Assembly (NCBI GenBank): GCA_036897485.1
Contig: JAYMTF010001198.1
Coordinates: 1 to 25,460, forward strand
Origin: Pelargonium nanum
Taxonomy: Eukaryota > Streptophyta > Magnoliopsida > Geraniales > Geraniaceae
Reading direction: 5' to 3'
DNA length: 25,460 bases
Made by a program: the position numbers and the translations under genes. The notes under the pieces are model-generated. The model ran no database searches and had not been told where the DNA came from. It worked only from the letters and a program-made list of their open reading frames with translations. How positions within the stretch are numbered: the stretch's first letter is position 1; the number at the start of each line of letters is the position of its first letter. Shown here piece after piece: positions 16,280 to 25,460 of this stretch.

Positions 16280-19200
16280 ATGTTCGTCCTCCGAGTCCAG
16301 TCCGTGGACACCAACCACCCTCTCTTCCTCGAATCCACCTTCTTCTCCTCTTCAAACCCTAACCCTAATCCCGATCCCAAGTTCAGTGAGCGCAGAGGCA
16401 TCGTCCACCTCTTTCGCAGCGTCTCCCACTCTTCTCTCCCCAACCCTAGCTCCCGATCGACCCTCCTCTTCGTCGTCGCCGTCCCCAATTACCTCTCCGA
16501 CGACGACTTCATCCGATTTTGCGGGCCCCACATCGACCACGTCTCCGACCTCCTCTTTATCAGGTACAAAATGCTAAATATCCCAGATTTTGTACAAAAT
16601 TTGGTCATGGCACTTATATTTTTCATATTTTGTCGTTTAAAGACGAATAAAAACTCTAACATATATGATATCACCACCCTTCCGGTGCCTTGTTTATAAG
16701 ATCTACTGTATACGTGGCTTGTTGTAATTCGACCAACTCAATTATGTGTCATGTCTCTTTATTTGCCACGTTATTTTGAACAAGTTTATTCGTACAAAAT
16801 TTGAGGCATCTAGCATCATTTCTGTCGTTTTTCTTCATTTTCTATGGAAACTGCTACCAAACTCGAGTTGTTGTGTTAAACGTCTTATTCATGGTGGTTG
16901 AGTTTAGGAACGATGGGATGGAAGACCGGTACTGTGTGTTGATCAAGCTTGTTAATCAATCAACAGCTGATGGGTTTTATGGCAAATTTAACGGGATGCG
17001 ATTTTCACCTGGAGAGGTTGGTGATGATTGATGATGCCTGTGTTGATTTCTTGCATAATTAACTCTATAGTAGACTAAAGATTTGGTTTGATTTCTTAGG
17101 CTGAAGTGTGTCACATACTGTTTTTGCTTGATGTGGAGTACACAGATTCTGCAGAAATAGCTGGCGAACCACCGGTGGGTTTTACCGAGTTACCTACGTG
17201 CCCAGTTTGCCTTGGTGAGCCTAATGCTCTTTTTTTTTATTCTTAAATGTCAAGTTAGGGTTTTTTTTGTTGCTCCAATTAGCTTGTTCTTTTTTGAGGA
17301 TTGATGAAATTATTGTGAACTGAGCTATGTTACTTGGTTTTTTTAATGGTGTTTGGGCGTTAGAGCGATTGGACCCAGATACTAGTGGCATTCTGAGTAC
17401 CCTCTGTGACCATTCATTCCAGTGTTCGTGTATTTCAAAATGGACTTACTTATCATGCCAGGTGAGCTGGATTATGGGTTTTTTTTTTTTGTACTTGTGT
17501 CATAGATTAAGGGTGGTTAGTTGAGGGTGAATGTTGCTTAGAAGGTTTTCATGTTGTTGATGCTTAGCATTCTTATTATTATAAAGAGTTGAATTATTTA
17601 ATTTCAGTGACTACAATAGAAGAAAACCCTTGTATGAATGTTAGGTGGTTATACATAATTACATAATTTGTCCAAATCAATTGAAATTCTGAATTTAATA
17701 TCTTTTGCCTGTAGTCCTGAACAAGGATACCTGTGCTGTTATGTAGAAAAATCATTATCGAAGGAATTGGTTAGACTGGAGAAATATATGGATTAAAGTT
17801 TCTTATTTTTCTTTTATATTATCAGGTTTGTCGATTATGTCAACAGCAGGATGACAAGCCAACCTGCTTTGTTTGTGGAACATTGGAGAATCTTTGGATC
17901 TGTATGATGTGTGGTTTTGTCGGATGTGGAAGGTAATACTTCAATGGTGCATCATCTTCTATTCTGGTACCTTATATCTGAAACATCTTATGTTCTAAAC
18001 CAACGTTATCAAAATTTATTGTTCACTTGGTCATCTTGTTTTGGTTCATAGTTCCTGTTCTTCCTCTCTCTCTCTCTTTCAGGTACAAAGAAGGACATGC
18101 TAAAGGGCATTGGAAAGACACCCAACACTGCTATTCTCTTGACTTAACAACACAACAAATCTGGGATTATGTTGGTGACAATTATGTTCACCGATTAAAC
18201 CAGTCAAAAGCTGATGGAAAGTTGGCAGAGATGAACTCCCGCTGTATGTCGCATGAAGGAGAGTGTGGTACTTGCGGATGCAGTGAAGATTCTGGAGTTA
18301 GCACCGCTCTCTATAGTAGCAAAGTTGAAGCAGTATGTTTATTTTCTAAAACCTTTCATAAATTTTTGATCATTCTTAACAAAAGCTTTAAACGCCTGGG
18401 GACATTGACATTTCTAATGCACAACTGTCATTCTTGATTTCCTATTCAGCATGCTATTGTCATTGTTAATATCTCCATGCGTATGAGCTGATATTTGATG
18501 CACATTGAAAAAAACAGATTGTTGATGAGTACAACCGTCTTCTTGCTACTCAGCTGGAGACTCAAAGACAAGTATGCCCTTCTCACACCACTTTCTCATG
18601 GACGTCTATATCTTCTTTCAATTTCTGGCTGATAGTGATGCTTTACTGGCTGTACATATCATTTTGTATTTCCTGTATGGATTTATAAAATGATTTCCCT
18701 GTTTCTTTTCAGTATTATGAATCTCTACTTTCAGAAGCCAAAAATAAGAAAGAGAGTATCATCTCAGAGGCTGTTGAAAATGCTGTGAATTCAAAGATGC
18801 TGGAAATTCAGAATAACTTGGAAAAATGCAGTGAGGAAAAGAAAACTGTTGCAAGCGTAAGTTCTTCAACAAGATACAACTCCAGGCCTTTAGTGCTTGT
18901 GTCGTTACTTTGGCATTTTATAAGCCCATTTGTTGTTTTTATCATTTGGGGATCTTCAGGTAAAATCACTTGTGTAATAATAATCATTTCTTTAATCTCA
19001 GATCAATCAAAATCTTATTAAGAACCAGGAACTCTTGCGAAAGAAGGTTAAGGAAATTGAAGAAAGGTACCTTATTATAAATAGCCACTTTATGTACTTT
19101 TTGCTTTTGCTACCTGATTGCTAGACAGGCAGATTCTTTATCGACTTCCCAAGTAGGCACTAGATTTGCTTTCCATGTGTTTCAACTGTCACGCTACAGT

Positions 19201-19610
19201 TCACTTGGGAATTTTCGCATGCATTTTTATACTTGACGCTCCTGTAGCAGTAACTGGAACTTAATACTTGCCATCTTTTCTTTGATTAACAAATGATTTC
19301 TTTTTCTTAAGGGAAAGCTTCTCATTGGGGTCGAGGGATGAGAAGCTACTCGATTTGGAAGAACAGGTATTGCAATTACTTTATTATCAGACTATTGTAT
19401 GATGAGTTCAAAAAAATTGCCTCTTATTAACTTTAACTGGGGCGATTGCAGATTAGAGATCTCACTGTCTACATTGAAGCTCAAAAAACACTAGATAAGA
19501 TGGGAAGCTTAGATGACATCAAAGGAGGGACAGTCTTGCCGGTACCTTCGAAGCAATCATCCCCAGCCAGCACCAGAAGGAAAACCAAGTCAGGACGGAA
19601 GCGAAATTAG
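16280..19610 (+). CDS. BRIZ1: BRIZ-type E3 ubiquitin ligase (BRAP2 RING, ZnF-UBP)
   Basis: Eleven GT-AG exons encode 479 residues: 16280-16563, 16908-17016, 17100-17214, 17364-17461, 17826-17932, 18083-18332, 18518-18571, 18713-18856, 19002-19066, 19312-19366, 19452-19610. The N-terminal BRAP2 RNA-recognition-like domain (about 60-145) is followed by a RING (C165-C204) and then a UBP zinc finger (about 203-275) with CFVCG, CMMCGFVGCGRYKEGH and HWKDTQHCYSLD. A coiled coil (about 320-430) and a basic tail rich in Lys/Arg complete the protein. In Arabidopsis BRIZ1 and BRIZ2 form a heteromeric E3 needed for germination; the ZnF-UBP is expected to bind ubiquitin. The length fits that family. RING ligand five is Gln189 instead of His (CDHSFQCSC). 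I favour BRIZ1 over BRIZ2, but that assignment is from memory. The start is the first ATG of the conserved frame. Confidence 0.9.
18064..18077 (+). repeat. (CT)7 forming a polypyrimidine tract
   Basis: A CT dinucleotide repeat directly before the acceptor TTTCAG of the sixth BRIZ exon. It doubles as the splicing polypyrimidine tract, so length changes could affect splicing. Confidence 0.85.
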
Positions 19611-19724
19611 ATGCCTGTAATTTCTCATAAATTGTTAAACCATAGTTTACAGTGGAACGTTCCTTGATCTGGAAAGATTCAGCTCAAGAACACAATTGTA
19701 TCTGATATAGATTTTGTTAGTGTT

Positions 19725-19785
19725 TTGTAATGTCTGTGAACAAGTTTTGTGCTCTATGAAATGAATCAATTATACAGGAACAAGT
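19725..19785 (+). terminator. candidate poly(A) region of the BRIZ gene
   Basis: TTTTGTAATGTCTGTG followed by AATGAATCAAT resembles plant far- and near-upstream polyadenylation elements, 115-175 bp after the stop codon. Confidence 0.4.
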
Positions 19786-19894
19786 TCAACAGCTGTATCT
19801 GTCACCATCTTATTGCAATCTTGCTACAAATATAGGGAATATACTGATACATCCCTTGGCCATTTCGACTCAAACTGGAGTTTCAGTATTAAAA

Positions 19895-20060
19895 CAACAA
19901 CAAAGCCTTGCGGGCCAAGCAATTATTACACTTCATAATGTTGTGAGGTCTCGAGTTCGACCTTCTCTGGAAGTGGTATCTGCAAAAGGGCAAAAATATA
20001 CATTTCAAGTGACATGCATAAACCAGCCAAAGGGGACCACACCATCCATGAAAAATAAAA
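19895..20060 (+). mobile_element. candidate tRNA-derived SINE between convergent genes
   Basis: GGGCCAAGCAATTATT resembles a decayed A box, and GAGGTCTCGAGTTCGACC carries a recognisable B box (GAGTTCGACC) about 35 bp downstream. The sequence continues for roughly 110 bp to an A-rich stretch (AAAAATAAAAACTGC). No target duplication was found. It falls in the 950-bp space between the BRIZ and TOPLESS stop codons, so it may be transcribed in a 3' untranslated region. Confidence 0.4.
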
Positions 20061-20500
20061 ACTGCATTTTTATTAGCCAACTATGAAACAAGTTTTATGG
20101 ACAGCACAAAGGAGGAACTAAGATAAAAATTCCTACCACTATGCTATTACAGCCCAAACGACATAAATTAATTTCTCAGAAACACTTGATACAAACAAAA
20201 AGATGAAATAGCCAACTAACGATTCCCTTCAGACTTCTTTTCACGACGTCCACTTTCCATTTTTCTGAAGCATCATTTTTCCAAATTTACACCATTAACT
20301 GACATTGCTCCAACTATCCTATTCGATGGAGATCAATCAACAAAACGCCTCAAGCTAAAATTTCAATAATGATGCCTCTGGAATGATCTCTATCAGGTTG
20401 AATTCAAGTATCCTAAAACTGTACCTACATTCCACAGCTTCCCCTCAAAAATCAAATAATGACGAGACCGGGAAGCGGGATCGCAAGGAGGAGATAAATA

Positions 20501-20544
20501 CAAGGACTGTTCATGATGAAGGCAAGGACTGTTCATGATGAAGG
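20501..20544. repeat. perfect 22-bp tandem duplication in a 3' UTR
   Basis: The unit CAAGGACTGTTCATGATGAA plus GG occurs twice without a mismatch (20501-20522 and 20523-20544), 17 bp beyond the TOPLESS-related stop codon. The right copy continues directly into CATGCAC. Confidence 0.9.
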
Positions 20545-20560
20545 CATGCACAGGGAAGTA

Positions 20561-23500
20561 TCATCTCTGCGGTTGTTCAGAACCAGCCACGCCAGGAGTT
20601 GTGCTGGGCCCAGCACCATTTTCAGTTGGTGGGGCCGTGCCCCACTTTCCTTCCGACTCTAGTGGCTCGAGTACATGGACTCCACCATCATTGAGTCCTA
20701 AAGCAAATTGGTTAGGTTCTGATGGATGTGCCGCAATGACCAAAGGATACACCCTCAAGCTGTAAAACAATATAATCAGATGCGTTAGAGAACATGAGGT
20801 CTTTTTTCCTACATTAAAAACTAATCTGGACACGTACCTTGGATTAGGAGGTAGATAAGCAGTAGGATTAATTCTACATCTTAGTCTGAGTGTTTGAGCA
20901 GTAAGAACACCAACACTGCCATCTTCAAAGCTCACATAAATCGATTGGCTATCACAGGAATATGTAGCGTGTGTGATTGGACCACTAGCTTCTCGAGGTA
21001 CAAACTACAAAATAGAGAAACACAATTCCATCTTTAGTATGCCAATAACTGTCAATCGGGCCCTAGCTCGATGGCTGAGGCTGGAGCCCTGGGACACAGT
21101 CCCCAAATCAGATCCACTACTTTGAAGTGCGGGTTGTTATTTCATCATTAATCTTAAAAAGAATGTCATTAAACTAAACTAAACCCCAAATCACAAAGAC
21201 AACATGGGCAACAAACAACTAAACTCTCAAGAGGGTTGCCTATGTCTGGCGTTGCAGTAGTGCGAGTGCGTTTACCCAATAATCAGAATCAATGTTAATA
21301 CACTTCCTGGAGTGTGTGCCTTGGTTTATCTCTCAGTAAATAAGTGAAATTTCCAATAAAATTGTAAAAGATGAAAAGGAAGATCTGTCTACCTGCTTAA
21401 GGCATTCTAATTTAGGTGCTTCATATATAGCTATCTGTGTTTCATGCACTGCCAGCAAATGTATCTGGTCTAGGTGAAATTGAACACGGGTATCTGCAAG
21501 GGGCGCTGCAGCTCGGCCTGATGGAATCTGCAGGAACTTACTACCTTGCTTCTCCCATCCATCTGTGTTCCAGACGCACAACTGTAAAATAATAAATAAA
21601 CAAATGGGCATAAGTGACTGAACAAGTCCAATGTGCAACACTGTCCAAATATGCTATAAAATTTGAAAATACTAGTGGGAAGATACATATCGTGAGGGAA
21701 AATATGAAAACTCGTATAATTAGAAGGTCCAAAAAAATAACTTTGGCGGGGGACACATCCCAGGGCATAAATCCATCCTTGCCTACAGACATCCCTACTC
21801 AAGTGATCTCAAAACAAATTATAAAACAACACATGGCCATCAAAGTAGCTGTGCTTGATTAAGAAAAGTTGCCTCTTTCCATTTATATTTTTCTTCTAAA
21901 TTGAAAATTCTGAAGATATATTTGGTTGCAAGAGGAAGGGGATGAGAGAATTCCAAGACTTCATATCTGCAGTAGGTTTGAAAATAAAGCCACTATATGG
22001 ATTTCAAGTTTTTATTGTTTTTTCATTCCTTTTTCACCACAAACCAAGTTCATTATCACAAAACTGATAAATGGAAAGGAAAACTGTTCTTTTGGCAAGC
22101 AGAAAACAGGGGAAATGCTAAATCAAAGACACATTTAATACCTGTATCTAGTTATACCTATCTTTGACAATCAAGCATGGCCTTTAATATGTTACTATTT
22201 CAGCTCATCTAAGAAAGTAATGGTAATGCAAGAAAATAAATCGCTTATACATATATCTTACCTGGGAGTCAGCTCCTGAAGATACAAGCACATTAAGAAC
22301 ATGAGAAAAGGCAAGGCCTGTTATTCTTTTCTGATGACCTTTCAGCTTGGTTTTGACCTGTAGCAATGGAAAATGAAATCTGTCAACAATCCCAAATTCC
22401 ACTTACAACAACATTGACTCACAAAATTGAACTTTTTATTGAAGCAGATTGACACCTCATCAACTCGAACATTATAGATCTGAATAGATGAGTCCTCCAT
22501 GCCAATGGCAATAATATTATTATCTTGAGGATGAAATGCCAGAAATGTGGCAGCTGGTGGTGGAGGCATGAAAGTAGTCATTGTCTGCAATGGAGAGAGC
22601 AGAAAAATATGTCAAAAGATACTGTAGTGAGAACACAGAACAAAACATGTCAAGAACATCTGCCCACTGAAAAAGAGTACCACGACAGTCTCAACTTAAT
22701 AACTTTGAAAAGTTAACTGTGAGCCTAACGTCACCAGAAGACTGCGCTATTGTTGAACCTAGAATTAGTTTTTCTGAATTTATTATCTCCCTTGTTTAAT
22801 ATGATTACTAACAGGTAAAATCATGAATCATAATAATTAAGGTCTAAAGCAAATGGAAGATAAGAGGGCAGCAACAACTACATTTGCAGTTATAGCTAGG
22901 TTGACAATCCTTAAGCACCAAAAGTTCCCTACATATAGCCATCCAGTAGTTTCAATGAAAATTAACCCCCCAAGAACGTTTTACATGAATGAAGAAAGAA
23001 ACGAGTGGAAAGGAGCATTTACCTTAAATGTCATCATATTGAACAGGGAAATTTTACCCCCTGAAGCTGACATTACATAAGAGTCATTCTTGGAAAGTGC
23101 AAAGCAAGGAACAGCATCTTCAGGATTTATATCACTCATATCATTGGTCATCAATATTCCACTTGAAGGTTGCCATAACTGTGGTACTACACTAGCTGTG
23201 GACTATGAGAGAAAAATGTTGTCAATAGAAAAGAACAGGATATGGTTATGCAATCTCTAATAACAGAAATGTTATATACCTTTGGTGTCCGCTCTCTCGG
23301 CCATTTCCAAAGCTTGTGTACAGCATTAGATGCTAATGCCAATATAGCAACCCCAGAATTTGTATAAATCAACCTAGAAACCTGAAATATTTTTCTACAT
23401 GTGAGAACAGAATTCTTCAAAGACAGCACATGCATGACAAATAAAATCTAATTATACCCCTTATTCATTTTGAATCATGTACATGATGGATCAGAAAAAC

Positions 23501-25337
23501 AGTGTGTGACATAAGCTATTTACCAACTATTCTCCTATGTGTGCGCGTATAGCAGGAACAAGCAAAAAAACAAAAACAAAAACACAGAAGACATATTATT
23601 GTACATTTGAATGGGTATAAATGCCCACCATTACAGATACTAATAACTTAAGAACTTGTCCCAACAGAAATATGGTAAGGGGTTCATAATTGTTGAGATA
23701 TTAGAACCCCATAATATATTAGACTTGTCGATGTATGCCTTAGTTTGAATAGATCAAATAGCTCCATATATTAAGTCTTAATCTTGGCTATTTCCTATTT
23801 AATTTTGAGTCAACTCTTGTAATGCCCTGTATAAAGGGCTTCTACTCACATCAATATTATCAATAGCATTTCTTATGACTTTACAATGATGTTTAACAAG
23901 TTCCTCTGATATTACAAAAGAAAAATAAATTCAACATTATGTGTTGCAAACAAACTTAGAATGATTAGAAAACTGTCTCCTGGCCTCTACTTTAAGCAGA
24001 CCACACTTCAGCCATACATAGCAAATTCACCTTTCATTGGGAGAGAACATTATGACATATAGAGTGTCTGCCCCAACTTTATTGTGTCTATTTTCATCGG
24101 AAGAGTGATCTTATTCTGAAATGAAATGTACTAAAGGGATGTCGAGTTACAAAATAAGAAAGGTTTGCTTGCAGTATAACAACGTATTGAATCAGATAGA
24201 AAGGATACTTAAGACAGAAAAATAGTACACGAAAGATCCAATATGGAAGGAATAAAGAGAGTTTAAAAAATCAATATTATCCAGGAACCAAGCATTATAG
24301 AGAACTGAATAACAGGGATAGCATGGAATTCCTTAAATATAGAGTAGCCCATTTGAAATGGGTATCAAAGTTGATTGAGCAGCTCTAATAGAGTTAACAC
24401 ATACCCTCATTGCCGTCAAATTATCAGGGAGCCTCAGAGAGCGACATTGTGATACTTCATTGATTTCTGTCAACTTCCAGGTCCTAGGTTTATCCACCGG
24501 CTCATCAGCAATTCTGGGTTTTACATCGGCTAAATTTCTGTTATCATTGTTCTACAAAACTCAAAAAGGAAAATATAAGCACAACAATTATTGTAGATTC
24601 ATATCAGTGTCAATGCTAAGTGATGGCATGAATGAAATTATATTATTTAGCATATAAGAGTTCATAATTTTTGGATGATTAAAAACTCACCATTCCAACC
24701 ATGGCTGTTACTGGAGCAGCCCGTTCTCCGATGCTGGTTCCAACAGTTGCGCTGGCAGAACCAAATACGCTATGTGGAGGAGCCTGCATACGCACCAAAC
24801 ACTTAGAAAACATATTTTCCACAAAATGACTCCTTTAAAAAAAATTACCTTCACAACAGCCGCAGATGCAACCCTAGAAGCATCAAATGTGCGGTTCTCT
24901 ACTGTTCGTAACAGCCTAATCCCATCTGCATTTGCTAGAATTTTAACACCATTGTCATTTGTTGAGACAGCTAAGAGTATTCCTTCCTTGTTAAATCTTA
25001 TACAAGGAGAAGCCTGCAGGGTTTTAAACGGGACTACTAATTACTTGGTAGAAAAAAAACTCATCATAAATTAAGATGGAGTATCATTGATCCAGTAATA
25101 ACCTGCAATCCACCCTCTGCATCGATACTAGTCAATAGGTTAAGATTGTCCATATCCCAGAATTTGAGCATAAACTCATCACCAGCAGCCAAGAATCTAT
25201 TCTTAGTGGTATCAAATTGAACGACCCCTGCAGATCTCTTTCCCAGACCATGATATGTGCGCTTGACAGCTCCTTCACTTTCATTCCACTCCACTAAGAA
25301 TGATTCCCCCTCTTTATTAGTCCCACATGAGAATAAC
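20561..25337 (-). CDS. TPR4: TOPLESS-related co-repressor, C-terminal part, 5'-partial
   Basis: Eleven exons, in order of translation: 25103-25337, 24849-25013, 24691-24783, 24405-24551, 23280-23381, 23023-23202, 22456-22584, 22262-22357, 21393-21581, 20838-21004, 20561-20759. All are GT-AG, giving 566 codons to TGA. The protein shows the WD40 propellers of the TOPLESS family: FLVEWNESEGAVKRTY, KFWDMDNLNLL, ALSKNDSYVMSASGGK, FHPQDNNIIAIGMEDS, SGADSQLCVWNTDGWEKQ. It ends in EQPQR. The N-terminal EAR-binding domain (LisH, CTLH, CRA) would lie right of the window. These nuclear co-repressors link EAR-motif transcription factors and Aux/IAA proteins to histone deacetylases. The text looks closest to TPR4 as I remember it, with TPL/TPR1 less likely; the paralogue is uncertain. 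The stretch WKWPRERTPKSTASVVPQ is about three residues shorter than usual at an exon junction. Confidence 0.9.
21058..21190 (+). mobile_element. possible decayed SINE in a TOPLESS-related intron
   Basis: GGGCCCTAGCTCGATGG contains a good A box (TAGCTCGATGG) and continues GCTGAGGCTGGAGCCC, as in tRNA-derived heads. The expected B box is not clear. The segment ends in a tail of repeated ACTAA units. It lies in the intron between exons 21393-21581 and 20838-21004. Confidence 0.3.
21582..22261 (-). other. 680-bp TOPLESS-related intron without recognised content
   Basis: A long intron with several accidental open frames on both strands and no convincing transposon ends or coding similarity. Confidence 0.5.
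23691..23885 (+). mobile_element. solo LTR, about 195 bp
   Basis: It begins TGTTGAGATATTAG and ends GACTTTACA, as LTRs do with TG...CA. A TATA box with its surroundings (CCCTGTATAAAGGGC, near 23828-23842) is followed by an AT-rich R/U5-like stretch. The flanking 5-mers are ATAAT (23686-23690) and ATGAT (23886-23890), a target duplication with one mismatch. No internal retroelement sequence is present, so recombination between two LTRs is the likely origin. It lies in the 1023-bp intron 23382-24404, otherwise without recognised features. Confidence 0.6.
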
Positions 25338-25460
25338 CTATGAGTTGTCAACAAATCATGAAACAGAGATATTTAAGTTGAAGAAAAACAAAAGATACAA
25401 AAAAAAAAGGATCAACTACCTTGTAGGTCCCTGAATTATTAGAAACCGACCAGTTTGGGG
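25338..25460 (-). other. partial TOPLESS-related intron at the right edge
   Basis: To the right of the acceptor that opens exon 25103-25337 no frame encodes the residues expected just before RLFSCGT in this family (a WCTTM...YSADG-like segment). The stretch is therefore read as intron, and the upstream exon lies outside the window. It contains an A run near 25400. Confidence 0.6.

Noticed and set aside
1..25460. CRISPR arrays, prokaryotic operons, defence or toxin systems
   Set aside because: No regularly spaced direct repeats and no prokaryotic gene organisation; all confident genes are spliced or standard plant nuclear genes.

Overview
This is a stretch of a flowering-plant nuclear genome, most likely a dicot. 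It carries four intron-rich or housekeeping-type genes of plant families, all splice junctions follow GT-AG, the intergenic DNA is AT-rich, and introns and spacers hold plant retroelement remnants. The LINE tails and SINE-like pieces suggest Rosaceae to me, but that is a guess. It is not a bacterial or phage region: there are no operons, CRISPR arrays or defence islands.

Layout. (1) 1-11255, plus strand: the C-terminal 1005 codons of a WDR11-like WD40 protein in 19 exons; the 5' part lies upstream of the window. Its introns hold a SINE head (1-80), a MULE-type MITE with a 9-bp target duplication (389-500), a rearranged Ty1/copia remnant (about 3655-4103), and an antisense LINE relic with a decayed RNase H domain (about 10090-10745). 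(2) 12187-14133, minus strand: an intronless ANTH-domain (AP180/CALM-type) clathrin assembly protein of 648 residues, probably with a short intron in its 5' leader. (3) 14134-16279: a divergent spacer with a 5'-truncated LINE bounded by perfect 15-bp target duplications, then AT-rich DNA, then an E2F-like site next to the following gene. (4) 16280-19610, plus strand: a complete 11-exon BRIZ-type (BRAP2 RING, ZnF-UBP) E3 ligase gene, 479 residues. (5) 20561-25337, minus strand: the C-terminal 566 codons of a TOPLESS/TOPLESS-RELATED co-repressor gene in 11 exons, continuing beyond the right edge.

The genes are arranged convergent (WDR11/ANTH), divergent (ANTH/BRIZ) and convergent (BRIZ/TOPLESS). 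Nothing in the sequence links their functions: vesicle tethering, endocytosis, ubiquitination and transcriptional repression are separate jobs. I found no convincing new biological system. The points most worth a second look are a RING finger with Gln at a metal-ligand position, the overlapping E2F half-sites upstream of that gene, the unusual order of the copia remnant, and several well-bounded transposon insertions.
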